64,000 nucleotides of DNA, taken from NCBI GenBank assembly GCA_023078555.1, contig CM041196.1, positions 5,777,658 through 5,841,657 of the forward strand. The letters run 5' to 3'. Made by a program: the position numbers and the translations under genes. The stretch comes from Ulva prolifera. Its lineage: Eukaryota; Chlorophyta; Ulvophyceae; Ulvales; Ulvaceae. Of the stretch, positions 47,701 to 60,700 are shown piece after piece; the stretch's first letter is position 1; every line of letters starts with the position of its first letter. The notes below the pieces were generated by a model that made no database searches, had not been told where the DNA came from, and saw only the letters and a list, made by a program, of their open reading frames with translations.

Positions 47701-48982
47701 GCACATATGATGTCAGGAATGAAGTCGGTGGCAGACTGTATCGAGATGCATCATGAGGGGCACAGTCAACAGGGACTGATGTGGCGCACTGTGTACGGAC
47801 TGATTCCACAGGGCTGCTCTGGCCTCCAGAGTGTCGTATGCCTCGACCAGCTGGTTGTTCCGCACTCGCAGGAGCTCATCTTTACGGCTGAGGGTCGTCT
47901 GAAGCTTCTCAATCTGATCCTTCATGTCCTTGAATGCTGCCTCAGATAAGGCTGAACCTTGCTCGCTGGTGCTGGCTGAGTCATTGCAGGCCACAGGCAC
48001 ATACACTGTCTGAGCAGCGAAGGGATCTGGAATTTTGGGAGTATTCAAGATCTGGGACTCATGCTGGCAGGTTTGCAACGCCTCGGCCTGCACATGGTCG
48101 TGCGCCCAGCTGAGCTGAGGTGATGGATTGGTCAAATGTGCATTCTCTAGGCATATACATGCGCACAGAGCCGTCCTCCCAATTTGTAGTCACTCTAGGA
48201 AGCCCAGAAACGAAAATACGGGATGGAGACACGATGGGACGTTGGCTATCCCAGCAAAGAAGCCAGAGGTTGAGGCCGCTTGAGTCCCAATCTGTGCAGC
48301 AAATTGGGCACCCAGGTGCATATGTATAGGATAGAAGACCCATATGTCACGCGATGAGGGGTTCTTGGCACGGCCCATGCCCAAGCGAGAGGCGCTGAAA
48401 GGCATCTGGCGGGGTCGAGAGCACGCATGCAGCTCGCATGCTGTGTTCTCTCGCGACTGCTGCAACAGAAGGATCCGGATACATACACAAACACGACGAG
48501 CATGTGCACTCACAAGCCGTATTTATGCCACACGTTGCGTATCACCGGGCCCGGGACCGATGCGATTTCCGAGCTGTTGGTCAAAACGGACCTGTGCTGA
48601 ACGGGAAATAACGTTGTCGCGGGACATGCGGAATAGTGAACACGAGACAGTAGCAGCAAAGCTAAACCGTGTTTACAGCATGAGCATGAAAAACATGGTG
48701 TACGTGAATGATTGCGCGTTTGGGCTAATGTCCTACGTACATGGGCTTGGACACCCTCTGGTCGTCTTCGCGAAAGCTGCGCCTGTCTATGGTGAATGAT
48801 GACCCGCTGGCCTATACAATTGATGGGGCATCAAGAAGCCTTACCATTCTTTTGACCTTGGCGCTGTTGGACGAAATATGCCGGAGGATGAACAGAGCTG
48901 CGAAGGCACAGACGGCAAGCAGCGCAGTCCTCACGTTCGATGAATTCGGGTCCAGCCCTTGCCGACGAGGGACTTTTGCCAT
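44719..48982 (-). CDS. GT31-family glycosyltransferase (plant beta-1,3-galactosyltransferase type) lacking DxD
   Basis: Six exons: 48845-48982, 47790-48087, 46766-46909, 46244-46470, 45304-45558, 44719-45057; 466 residues, all phases agree. The start (MAKVPRRQGL) precedes a single helix (ALLAVCAFAALFILRHI), a Golgi type II anchor, then a coiled-coil stem (FKDMKDQIEKLQTTLSRKDE). GT31 blocks follow: ELLAIVAVASDYG, RQAFRDAWYAAG, IRIVFVLGRN, DLLRVDALHKDG, YNAYFYAK, YAGCMKSGQVITDWKSPWYE, NFKFGTNGG, GYVISRPVALHLSRYSNIL and VYANEDVMVGAWMLGLNVEH, ending in a Cys-rich tail. Plant relatives have KVDDDVYVN where this model reads KAQISGLPS, with equal spacing to both sides. That removes the Mn/UDP-binding DDD. 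The altered site coincides with intron 4, so a missed micro-exon is possible. Confidence 0.88.
47001..47074 (+). repeat. 37-bp tandem duplication in GT31 intron 2
   Basis: The unit beginning AGCGCCCTGACCGCCACAAC occurs at 47001 and again at 47038, nearly identical through CACACCTCC. It lies inside intron 2 of the GT31 gene, about 90 bases beyond the exon-3 acceptor. Confidence 0.85.
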
Positions 48983-49490
48983 GGTGTGCTGTGCTACACT
49001 ATGGTGTCGCTGGTCGTCTGAAGATGCACATTTCGCCCATGGCAGCACCCTTCCATGATCAACGACTACGCGCACTTGGCTCCCCCAGATTGTTCTCCAC
49101 ATGGTCGCAGTTTGAGAGCTCGGTAACGATGCCAGCATCAGAATTGTGCCCATCGGCGTTTTTCACATCCGGCAAGGTGACCTCTGCGACATGTCGCACC
49201 GGACGCCATCCATGCCGCCCTTCGAACTGCATCGCCGCCTAGGATTTGCATGTAGAATGTAATTTGCTCTGATGCGCTACCCCAAAGCATGAGTAGAAGT
49301 ACCAACAGACAGCGTGTTCTTCGCAAGGTTCACACATAACTTGTTTGGGCCACGGCCGATCCGCTTGGCTTTCGCTGGTGCAAACACCCGGTTACAATAC
49401 GACGCCAAGAATTCAGTTGGAAGTCCAGAGTCGAAGTGGTAACACGTTCTTGCATCTTTGTTTCTTTCGCGTCGGATACTTGACTTCACG
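48983..49490. promoter_or_regulatory. Bidirectional promoter region, GT31 (-) and KH protein (+)
   Basis: Two divergent ATGs (48982 minus, 49491 plus) are 508 bases apart with no gene between, so both promoters and 5' UTRs share this stretch. No TATA box at a convincing distance is visible. Confidence 0.45.
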
Positions 49491-52024
49491 ATGGATGGAG
49501 GTCCCGACGGAGCCCCATCTCGAGGTGGCAGAGGTAGAGGCCGAGGCAGGGGTGGCAGGTGCGGCATCCAACACACAACACTGTATTTATAACGTAGAGC
49601 CAATTTGCGGCCGCTGTCGCGTTCGCAGGCATTGACGTGAGTTCCGCAGCTGTCAAGGCTGCCTAATCCAGGGATAGCGCAATTCACAAGCTTAGTTGCA
49701 TGTCTTTTTGTAATACGTAGTCGCAGCTTGTTGTGCAAACGGTGACCTTGTAGGTGGTGTCCTGCATCTCGGTTACTCCCGGTGGTCGTGGCCCTGGGGT
49801 GTTTAATGTTGGCCGCTCGCTGTACTGGTGCCTGATACATCTAAACTATCGCACACGGGATGTAGAGGACGCTCAGACGGTCCAGGAGGTCGAGGTGGGC
49901 GTGGTCCCCGTCGACCAGATCCGACCCCGTGCCCGCTCGGGGTGGATGAAGAAGGGCGTCTCAAGATCAAGATCACATGTATGATCATGCGAGATTTTGC
50001 TGGCGCAGTGATTGGTCGCGGTGGTGAACATGTCACCGATATTCGAAAAGAGAGCGGCGCCCTTGTGCATGTTTGCAAGCCCGACTTCGAGACAGGTAAG
50101 ATCCAAAATACACCTTGTTCGCAAGCATCACCATTATTCTTACTTTGCTAACATCATTATCGCGGCGGCGTAATTGTCTGCGACACACAGCAGCACCCCT
50201 GTGCACAGTTCATCGTGGTTGATGGTCCGCTGAAGCATTGCCATCCTGAGGGCACCTGGTAGTGGCAAGAATGTCCTGAGCTCATCCACTGTGGTCTACT
50301 CAACTATGTTTGTGATGTCCTTCGCTGCTTCAGGAATCCAAGGTGTCGACCTCTATGGAACACTTGACCAGGTCACGTCAGCCCAAGCCAAGCTCGCGTC
50401 GATCCTCAACGCACATGCCGGTGAGTGGAGCCAAGACAAAAACTGGGGCGCCCGTGTGAAGCTCCATCTTTTGCCAGATGTCGCCAGCGTTGTGATTGGA
50501 AAGAAGGGAAGCACCGTGCAGCGTATCAGCAAAGACAGTGGAGCCGTTGTGCGTGTCGGGAACGAAGTAGACTCTTCAAACCTGCAGCTGTGCCAGGTGC
50601 GTTGATTAGCATATGGCATACCTGATCCGTTTGATTTGCTGCTATCACATTTGTTGTTGCCTGCTTGTCATACTTGAGCAGGTGTGGCAGTTACACATCT
50701 GCCCCAACCTCAGGCTCCTGTTTTGCTAGTTGCTCTGAATGGGCCTTCCCCGCCTTGCAGATCTTCGGGAACAACGATGAAGCAGCAGCGGCGGTCGTTC
50801 TTTTGATGGATTCCTTGCGGGAGTATGATGCAGGCTCCTCCCGTTCCATTCCGCGCCTCAAAGACCAATGGGAGTCCCGGCGCCAAGCCGAAATGTATCC
50901 ACCGCCGGACGGAGGCTACACAGGCGGTGCCGGGGGGCCGTCCCCTAGCCGTGACCGATACAGTGGCGGTGGTGGCGGAGGTGGAGGCAGCCGTTACGAG
51001 CCGTACCCTCGCCGTGGCCCGAGCGCGAGCTCCGGGGGGTCTGACCCATACGGTGGGCCCAGCCATGGCGGGCCGCCCATGCATGCTGGCGACGCCATCT
51101 CACCGTCGCCAATGGTGGTCATGCCAGGCGGCATGCAGGCCCCGAACATCCCGGGCCAGATGCCGACGGTGCTGATTCAGCAGGCCGATGGGACCCTGGT
51201 GCAGGCGCAAGTGGTGACGCAGGCGGGCGGCCAGTATGCCGTGCAGCCAGCGACGTCCACTCAGGGGGCCGTGCAGGTGCTGAAGAGTGGCTACGGCATC
51301 TCGCAGTCGCTGTCGATGCCGACAAACGCGGGCGCCGGGGCGCAGGCGCCATCCCTTGCGCCCCAACAGGCCATGCCAGGCGCGCCCCATGGCCAGGTCC
51401 TCGTGCAGGGCCCCAATGGCATGATGTATGCCGCCGCTCCGGCTGGTCCTGGGGCGTCTGTTGCACCGGGCGGCCCGAGCAACGGGCCAGACCGCGGCGG
51501 CGTGCCCCAGGGTGCGCCGCAGTATGGTGTCGCCCCTCCAGCGTCGCAGTATCAGGTGCAGCAGGCTGCGCCACACGTCGGCGGTGGCGGGCAGCATGTG
51601 GCGGACCCGATGGCATACAACAAGCTTGCTGGATATGGGCAGCAAGGTGTGGCCTTCAGTCCCACACATGCAGCGTCCTCTTGCCTGCGGTTACCAAGCC
51701 GCATTTGCACAGGCCATGTGGCATGTTTGTGTGCAGCTGCACTGCCGGTCTCATTGCAGCTGCAAGGCAGGCGTCCTTGTGACAGTTTAGCAAGGTCTCT
51801 TGGCTGTGGATGCAGGAACCGGAAAGGTGCAACCCGGCGCACCTTACAGCAACCAAGCACCGCCGCAGCAGCAGCAACCACCACCCCAGCAGCAGCAGCA
51901 GATGTATGCTCAGCCAGGAGCGGCTTACGGTCACAACGTCGGCTACGGCGGAGCTTCGATGGCCGGTGGTCAGTCTCAGTACCAGCCGCAATATTCGGGG
52001 CCCTCTGGTGCCCAGTACAAATAA
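49491..52024 (+). CDS. KH-domain RNA-binding protein with RGG and Gln/Pro-rich regions
   Basis: Five exons: 49491-49558, 49866-50095, 50334-50596, 50761-51646, 51816-52024; 551 residues, phases agree throughout. The N-terminus is Arg/Gly-rich (GGRGRGRGRGG, GPGGRGGRGPRRP). KH1 starts LKIKITCMIMRDFAGAVIGR with the GRGG loop and IRKESGALVHV; KH2 has VKLHLLPDVASVVIGKKG and RISKDSGAVVRVG. The second half is a low-complexity Gly/Pro/Gln/Ala tail with SRDRYSGGGGGGGGSRYEPY and a Gln/Pro stretch, ending SGPSGAQYK. The architecture is that of hnRNP K/PCBP-like or FUBP-like proteins binding single-stranded C/U-rich RNA in nucleus and cytoplasm. The prion-like tail suggests condensate behaviour; targets cannot be read from sequence. 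Confidence 0.88.
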
Positions 52025-55000
52025 ACGGCCTCCGCCGTGCCCACAGCGATGGGGCCCCACGCGGGTACGCTCCTGGTATCTCTCGGGGCTGGGCTATGCC
52101 CACCAGTCCGCAAACCTCTGCTCTGCAGATCAGACAGGCACACGGCCCATGCAGAACCGTGGTCAGCGGGTACACAGGTCGGCGCAACGCACTCACACAT
52201 TACTTCGCGCTGCAGTGGAACGCACATCGGCCGCCAAGTCTGCCAACATGTTTGGTCGTTCAAACATGTCACCCCCAGTTGCACATGCCCCGCAAGGTTG
52301 CCCCTCTCAACTGTGTTTTGCATCGCTGCGGCCAGGTCTCACTGCGACTGGACTCTGCTGTGTACAGCCAGACTGTGCCAGTCGCGACGTGCCGCTTCTC
52401 TCCGTGCTGAACATTGAAACCGTTCACTTCTCAGACCACTACCTGACTGACCACATGCTTCAGGATTGTCGATTGTTCCTGGCATCCTCCATGATCTTGA
52501 GATTTCTCGCAATGGCATGACGATGGCGATGCAGATTCGATGTGCAGGCTTGATTTATGCGCCCTTGTGGGCGAATGCTTAGTTGTGTTCGTTCCCCTTA
52601 GGTGAACTGACAGATCTCGCAATGGATGATACATTGCGACTCTGACGGGTCACCACAGGGGCCGCGGCCGTGCTTCACATGCGAACCTGTACGTTGCAAT
52701 GCAGGCAGCCCAGGGCGAACAAATATACAGCCCGCGAAAATCCACTCCAACCCCCACCACGACGTCTGCATGCACTGCTGCATGAACAGCTATGCACCTC
52801 ATGCGCCATGGCCTCTCCTGCAGTGCCGCCATACTGAAGCCAGCCCTAAGCAGCCAGCCAAAGCATGGCCACCCGGTGGTAACAGCGATCTACTGGATTC
52901 TTGCATGGTCGGGTAAAACAGTACTAATATATGTCTGTTTCGGTCTGCGCATACCCAAGCGCAGCATACCCAAGCGCGGCGAACTCCGGACAAACCAGGG
53001 ATGCACTTGGCTCGGCAAGGCAAGTTAAACCAGCTGTGGCCACCCGAAATCCACCAAATACAGAAGCAACATCAAGCGCTCATAGTGGCTAAATCCGACA
53101 AAATCTGAAGAATGGCGTATATGCTGTGGGTGAAATCTCTGATGTGCTACCGTCTTGGTATGCAACTGGTGTGTTAGTTGCTTTGTTACACGTGACGAGA
53201 TCAAAGCCCTCAAGGAACCGTGCATCGCTCCCTACGCAACGCTCCTCTCTGCAGATGCGTGGCATGCCCGGACTTGTCGTGCAACCCTTGAAACATGCAT
53301 TGCGCGGCCTTCGAATGGTTGCAATGGTTGCGGCAATCTTATAATCCAGAAGGAATCGCGTGCACAGGAAAGATAAGCACAGCCGGTCTCTGGCGTCAAA
53401 CAAAGCGACTGGAACGCCGCTGTCCTATGTGAACCATTTTGATAGTGATTCATTTTCGGGTGCTTAGCACAGCCTGATGTACACAAGCATGTAACGGTCC
53501 ACATCGATGTCTTGCTTTACCTGATGCTGGAATGCTGTGGACCAAATTGTTCGGAACGGTCTGCGCTATTGGCGAATGCAGCCGATGGTGTGTCGTATGT
53601 GTGCAAGGTCTATGGCCTTATGTGAGACATCTCGTCTCTGACTGTGTGCTCTACTGTTGTTTATGGTTCAAGATACTCTTTGTCAGTGCTCTGTTGTGTG
53701 CCGTTCAGTATCCATGTGCATAGTGTCGTTGAAGCAACATACGTTGTTGAATTAGCAAATCAACCGTGTAATGATTCGTACCACATTGATGGAGACAAGC
53801 CAAATCTCATTGCAGTGTTTGTGAGGCAGGCATATTGCATTGCACAGGGTCGTGATGAGCTACCATGCAAACAAGCCACCACAGGCTCTGCAGGGAAAAC
53901 TGTGTGTGCGACACCATTCCCAGCGGTGATTTCACTATCCCGTCCACTTCAGGCAGTATGCGTCACAGCTGTACATCTTGAAATCGCAGTGATTGCTGTA
54001 GAAAATGGTAAGTTTCACGATCGCAGCAACGATTGTCTGGTTTTTATGAAGCTTTGTACCTCAGTACCTGTGAGCGGTGATTGTGTCACCACTTGCAAGT
54101 GATGTTGTGCGCTGATATCAAGGTATTTTCACCTCTGCATACACCAATAGGTGATGGTGAGTGATGTCACGCATGGTGGCATCAACATGTCTAAAGCAGT
54201 ATGGAAGCAGTATGGAAGTCATCGACCATCAGCAGCAAAGTCCAAAATCACCATCACATGTCTGTGAAGCGACTGAGCTGCAATACACTACATGATTGAT
54301 CCATGCGCGATGATTGTTGGTGCTCCTCTGTTCAAGGGAGGCTTTCATACTGACGGATTATGAGTAGCGGGAGGACATCAGCAGTGCAACTTGACCAGCG
54401 TCATTTTGCTTCCAAGCCACAACGTTGTGCAAAGAAGCCATAGCTTCTGGATGACAGATTGCGAAGATCTACATGTGTGACTTTCAGTGGAGTTGAGAAT
54501 GCAGCTGTTGTCGAGCATCTGAAAAGCAGCCTATCGAATTTTTGCTAGGCTAGGATCTTATGTAACAGATCATTTACACCCCTATTCACATGTGCTCTTT
54601 CTGTCCAGGCAAGCCAGTCTGGCCTGCATCTCAACAGTGTCAAGATGAAGCTCAACCTCATACATGTTTCAATCGCACCCCAAATCCGGTGCTAGATGAG
54701 GAATATGTTACAGTTGCTGTTTCACCAGTATCAGCTTTATATGGATCCATATGTTGCTACTGTTGTTATTGCTGTCTCCACGTGGATTGGCGTTTCTTTT
54801 CAGCGCATCAGCCCATTCACAACTGAGCACTCATGCATGCAAACAGCATCCGTTCACATTGTTGAGCTGAAGGACGGTGCTTCATTGTTGAACAGGTCCA
54901 ATGTGTCTGCTGACTTGAATGACATTTTTTGTGTGAATGTGACGACGAAGGTCTGCCCAGAAATTCGCTGTGCTCCTACAAGGGCATCTGCGTTAGGTGC

Positions 55001-57147
55001 ATGGTTGCTATGCTGAGTTGATCACCAACACACGCAAGCGTGTATGAAACAAGATGAAGGTACTTGCACCAAGCCCTTGACGATGCATGCACAGCCTGCA
55101 CGTACGGGCCAAACATGCCGCCGCTGTGTAGGCTTGGGGCGGCACTGGATTGTTGGCATGCACATGACCGGACTGTGCTATGCGAATCACAGATGCAGTC
55201 TTGATCATGCACAGTGCACACGGTTCTGCATGGTCTGGAGCAGCATTCAGTGACACCTGGCTTCTGGTACATCATGTCCCGCTCAATGGTACATAATGTT
55301 CGACTCCATCGTGTTCCAACAAAAAAAAGCACCCGTTGTCGCTGGCCTACCGGTGGCGTTTATCTCGTAGAACGGGTGCACACGTGGGTGGGGTGTGGGC
55401 ACTGTGTTGCATGATGAGGCTGGTTGATGCACCACACAATGAAGATGCCAGCCCCAAGACGGTGACCATCGTTGGCGTTTGGTTACTGATGTGCGCGGAC
55501 GGTGACCACGCTAGGCTTGAGGAAGCACACTTGGCCAAAGAGTGGGACGAATGACATGCATGGGCAGGTTTGGAGACACAGAACGTTTCGTGTCTGACAT
55601 CTTGAAGCGCTGGCGAAGTTCTTTACTGTCATGAGTGAACAAAGAGCTGCCCATTGTTTCCCTCACACCAGATGTCGCCGCCGAACGAGCACAATGCTGA
55701 AACCACACTCTCCTTTCAACGCTTCTGCTTTCGCGTCAGCATCAGTGAAGCGCCGTTACCACTTGGAGCAGCGCGCTGGGTTCTTGCAGACTAGGCGTGT
55801 TGGCAAGTGCCTGCATTCAAGTTACCACATGGGGTAATGTATGTTATTCAGAAGTCCGATCAAATAGACTGTGCCATGGCTACAGGGGGAAATTCGGAGA
55901 TGGCCCAGCAACACATGTACTTCCGCTCCTCACCAGTCTGATCAAATAGAATTTGCTACATCTACCACGTGCCTGATCGCCATTTCAGCAGATAAGTTCA
56001 TTGCGAGAGGCAATAATCCTAGTCATAGCGAGCAGCACAGCTACAATTGTTTGCAAAGCTGCTGCAGGAACGAATTGATCTGCAGACACGAACCACATCG
56101 AATGCCAAAAGCCGCACGAAGGCGAGTTAGCGAAGATGCAGTCGCGGGCGCAGAGTAGCTGCAGTTTTCTGCGCACACACACATCGCTCTCGCCACCGTG
56201 AACGGACCGCTGTTGACATGGACGTGAATCATTGATCACCATTACAGCGACACCACAAAGTATTGTAATGACTTCGTATTTCTAACTTTCTAGCTGGCGG
56301 GTGACCTGCACGGGAGTCTGTACGCCGGGACATCGTTGTCAATTCGACACAGCCCTGTCGGGGCAGCACGCTCACACACGCGGTGACAGATGTACTCACG
56401 CAGCAGCGTTATTAAACACAATTTCAACATAGAGATGTGCTCAGACCTGGTGATTGCTCCATGTGTGCAGTTTACGGTGCGTATGCTACTGCATAGATGC
56501 AAGCCGGTGCGGCAGCAGGCCACAGTCGTTCTCCTCTCTGCTGTAATAATCATAGCAGAAACAGAGATAGATTGTGTTGTGATTTTCTTGGAGCTGTGCA
56601 TCCACTGTACAGCGGTACCTGGTTTGGAGCGACGTTTGAGCCTGCCTTGCACTTGCGCGAACAGCCTGGATTGCTATACGAACTACACTCCATGCTGAGA
56701 GGCACACTTGCATACGAACTCTTTTCTTATGATGGATGGTTTTCACTGAAGTAGCAGGGTAATAGACAGGTGTCTCAAGTCCGATCAAATAAAGCGCGCG
56801 ACGCCTCGTATGCATGCGCTCACCGTCTGCCGTCGCTGTGGCATGCCACGACTGTTGACAATGTAACAATGCGTTATCCATCTTGTCGAGCACTTTGGAT
56901 GTGTCTGCGCATGCCGGACATGCCCACGAACGGTGAGGCATCCACAGGGAGCAAGGCCTCGCGATCGTGTGGCAGCGCAGCAGCAGGGGGGGTGACCGCA
57001 ACCGGGGCCACACTATTGTCGCACTGTCGACCGAATTTGAAAGCCGGCGGCTCAAACTGCTTTTCGGCATTGCTGCAGTGCGTCTTCCCAGTATGCCATG
57101 TATCGACGCTTCAATGCCGCCGCGCATTACGCTGTGTGTAAATACTT

Positions 57148-57200
57148 GCATGTCCGATTCTTCGTTGATGGAATGAAATTGGACTGGGGGCAGGGTAATG
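57148..57200 (+). repeat. 53-bp direct repeat, copy 1 (copy 2 at 57481-57533)
   Basis: Ungapped match between 57148-57200 and 57481-57533, sharing GATTCTTCGTTGATGG and CTGGGGGCAGGGTAATG with several substitutions between. The spacing of 333 bases suggests a local segmental duplication upstream of the NOC1 gene. Confidence 0.8.
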
Positions 57201-57480
57201 GATTATGCATTGATGCAAGGCGGCCGCTGCGTCAGCAGAGTGCGCAGAGTACGCAGGGAGATTGCGCTGCAACAGCACTGCTGCACAGGATCCATTCCCT
57301 TACCTAATCTACTGGCATTATACCAGACAGCGTAATTGTATGCTTTGCAGGGCGCAGGCTCCAGCTGCAATAGCTGTTCCTGTTCTTTGCCTCACGACGT
57401 TTGCCTCAGACATTGCCCCTGCCATGCATTTCGCATGCGCGTTGCTGACGCTCCGCGCGGCTATACGTCCTTATATGCAT

Positions 57481-57533
57481 GCATGCACGATTCTTCGTTG
57501 ATGGGAGGGAGTTGGGCTGGGGGCAGGGTAATG
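57481..57533 (+). repeat. 53-bp direct repeat, copy 2
   Basis: Partner of 57148-57200. It lies about 260 bases from the NOC1 start codon, so it may fall in that gene's promoter. Confidence 0.8.
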
Positions 57534-57793
57534 TGTATCTCCGTCTTAGAGATACGCACGTGCCGATGGCTGCGCTAAACGGCGCCGTACACAGCTGGCT
57601 GTGGCGTTGGGGTGCATTGTGAGGGTGGCGGCATGATGCGGGCAATGCAATATCGATATTGCTACCCTGTATAAATACGTCGGTCCTCGACAGCTCCTCA
57701 TCATATAATTTGCCATCTCGGCTGATGTGTCTGTGCTGCTATATTTGATCGAGCTGCTTGATTCGTGATGTGAACGGGGCGCATAAGTTGGAC

Positions 57794-60700
57794 ATGGTGC
57801 GGAAACGCTCCAAGGCCGCAGAAGGCGCTGTAGCTGTGAGTGAAGATGTGTTAGCGACCGATGTTGCTGCGTATGCGGCCGAGATCGGTCTTGCGCCACA
57901 AGATGGCGGGGGCCGCGGATTTGACGACTCTGACTTCAGACCTGAGGTTGCGAACGTCAAGATCGGTGAAGATGTCGAGGACATCGTGCCATCTACGGAA
58001 GTGTCCAAGAAAAAGTCTAAGAATAAGTTCAAACGTGATGAGGAACTCGAAGAGCCAGCAAGGCCGCCAGCTGAAGTCTTAGAGAGGACTTGGAACGTGG
58101 GTGCAGGCGCAAGACCAGGTGAGATTACCATCACCCTGTTTCTTTCCGGCTGCGAACTATACACACGGCAATGATCAGCGCGGCTCTGTGTCTGATCGTC
58201 GGTGCTTTTGTGCAGCCCACCAGTGCAGCCTGCACCTGATGGATGCCATGTTCAGGGGGGAAATCGGGTAAGTCATTGCTGGGAGAAGAAGACTCATCAG
58301 TATGGTACGAAGCAGCTGCAACGCTGCCTGCTCCCGCGCAGGCGGATGCCCAGCAGACCGACGACGTGATCGAGGTGAAAACCAAGGTAGCAGAACGTCT
58401 GATGGAATCAGAGACCAACGCGTTCAGTAAGAAGCTTTCGCGCTCCAACAACGCTGATTTCCAGTGGCTTCAAACGGTGCGAATTTGCCCGCATCATGTG
58501 AGAGCAGGTGCCTTCTGTCTGGCACACACATGTACAAACACCTCTCTGACGTTGCCACACACGTCACAGGTACGGAGCTCAGGAACTTCTCGAGACAAGA
58601 TCGCCGCGAATGCCTTGGTCGTCGAGCAGAATGCCCTTGCCAACCTGCACGCGTTGGACGACTTGATCGCGCTTGCTAGCAAAAGGGGTGGTGCTCAAGG
58701 TGCTGCAGGGCATGCTGTGGATGTCCTTAAGGAGCTTTTCACAACAGTACTGCTTCCCGATCGAAGACTGGTCACATTCGAGACCCGTCCACTGGCATCT
58801 ATGAAGCCAAGCAAGGCATCAGACAGGCAGCTGCTCTTCTGGTGGATGGAGGACTGCATCAAGCGCAGGTATGCTACTGGTAGAGTGGAGTGTGTGCACA
58901 TTGTGTCGGAATACAGCAGCTGTGTCAGAAGGTGGCCTCAATGAAAGTAACCAATTCACACATCCTATACCCAAGTCTCTGATGGACAGTGATGACAACG
59001 AATTCTGCAAATTTGAGAGGCCATCGATGCATGCGTGCTGTTTGCTTGCATGTGGTATATGTGTAGACTCTAGGACCTGTAGCTAACGTCGATTGGCATT
59101 TGCCGCTCCCAAAGTGTAGCAGTAGTCCGATAGTCATTGCATTCTCGTGGGTGCAGCTCCTGTTCAGCTGCACCTGCCACAGCACCACACTCACATGGCA
59201 GCAGATGATGAAAAACATTCTATCCAAAACAGTTATCCCTGTCCTAGGCTTGCCTTTGAGGAACGATCGAAGCTCCAACTGATGTTGCCAGCATCCGCAC
59301 CCTTGCACTGCCTCATGATTACCTCCAGCACACGGTGGGCAGGGGACGACAAATACGGTCCTGAACACACCATGTGGGTCCATTTCAAATTAGCTGTATC
59401 TGATGCCCCCCGTATCCGTCTGCCCGCACATGACATTTTTCAGGCGACCAGCAGAACCTGAGCATTGTGGCTGGTCATGTCCCGCAGGTATGGCATGTTC
59501 ATGAAGTCCCTCGAGGACATGGCGACTGGCAGCCTGGACTGGGCTAAGGAGAAGGCCCTCAAGGCTGCGGCAGAGCTACTTGCCGCAAAGCCTGAGGGCG
59601 AGGCAAGGCTCCTGGCTCTCATTGTGAACAAACTCGGCGACCCCAGCCGCCGGGTGGCCTCGAACGCGGGCTATCTCATCTCCCGCCTGCTGACTCAGCA
59701 CCCCCTCATGGGTATGGTCGTGGTTCGCGAAGTCGAGACATTTCTGTTCAGGTGTGCCCCCTCCCCTCCAGGGTCACAGCTGCAACCGTGCTCCCGCGTG
59801 CCCCGCGTCTGCCAAGCTGTTTCTGGCCTGATTAGTTGTGTCAGTTTGCCGTGGCACTGTGGCATTGTGTGCATGTCATCCGCCTGTATGGACCTCGCCA
59901 AGCTGATGATGACCAAAATTGTCCGTACCATCCGATCCACGATGACGGAAACAGCAATTCTAGGAATCTCGTTCTGAGGCTTGTGCTGACCATACATACA
60001 GCCACCACCCACGCACCCATATCAACCTGCATCACAGTGGGCATGTGCTGATCCGTAGCCCCTCAGCCCTTGAGTCACGCTGTACCAGAGCTGCACATGA
60101 CTCCATATGGAACACAAGAGCTCGCTGCAGACCGAACCAGAAGGCCCGGGCGCGCTACTACGCGGTCGTGACCCTCAACCAGATGGTCCTCTCGCACCAC
60201 CCGCAGCACGGCAGTCCCGTCGCGATGAAGCTCATCGACATCTACTTCACTCTGTTCCAACTCGTCTTGGACGGCAAGCTCGGCTTCCTTGCCGAGCGCG
60301 CAGCGGCCGCCGCCGCTGACGGCGACCGCGCCACCGCGAATGACGACAACGATGCCGATGTACACGATGATGGTCATGGTGGTGGAGGTGCTAAGGGTGG
60401 TGCTAAGGGCAAGAGGGGCCGCGGTGACCGGACTCGTGACCGGCGCGGCCACCACGGCGGTAAGCCGCGCCGGGGGCCGAAGCCTGGGAAAGAGGTGAAG
60501 GCGGCTCCCACGGCAGAGGAGGTCGACGCGCGGCTGCTCGGCGCGCTGCTGACCGGCGTGCGGCGGGCGCACCCGTACATCGAGACCGGCGCGCTGGATG
60601 GCGTGTTTCAGAAGCATGCGGACCAGGTGTTCCGCACAGTGCATGTTGCGCCGCTGACGGTCTCGGCGCAGGCCCTCATGCTGCTGTTCCAGGTGAGTGT

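Larger units (their letters stand above)
52025..57793. other. 5.8-kb gene-poor region
   Basis: The largest stretch without a supportable gene. Composition is near balanced and frames are short and stop-rich. The most protein-like frames are 53644-54102 (+) and 56497-56754 (+), but neither joins to a neighbour or shows a family motif. Short related sequences recur: AGTCCGATCAAATA at about 55853, a variant near 55938, and again near 56777, plus the 53-base pair at 57148 and 57481. It may be decayed mobile DNA plus the promoter of the NOC1 gene at its right edge. Confidence 0.5.

Noticed and set aside
50665..52410. A 581-residue continuous frame in the KH gene
   Set aside because: The real protein leaves this frame at 51646, splices to 51816 and ends at 52024 with SGPSGAQYK.
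59147..59461. Frame with LPFEERSKLQLMLPASAP between NOC1 exons 3 and 4
   Set aside because: The NOC1 family runs directly from DCIKRR to YGMFMK, so this lies in an intron.
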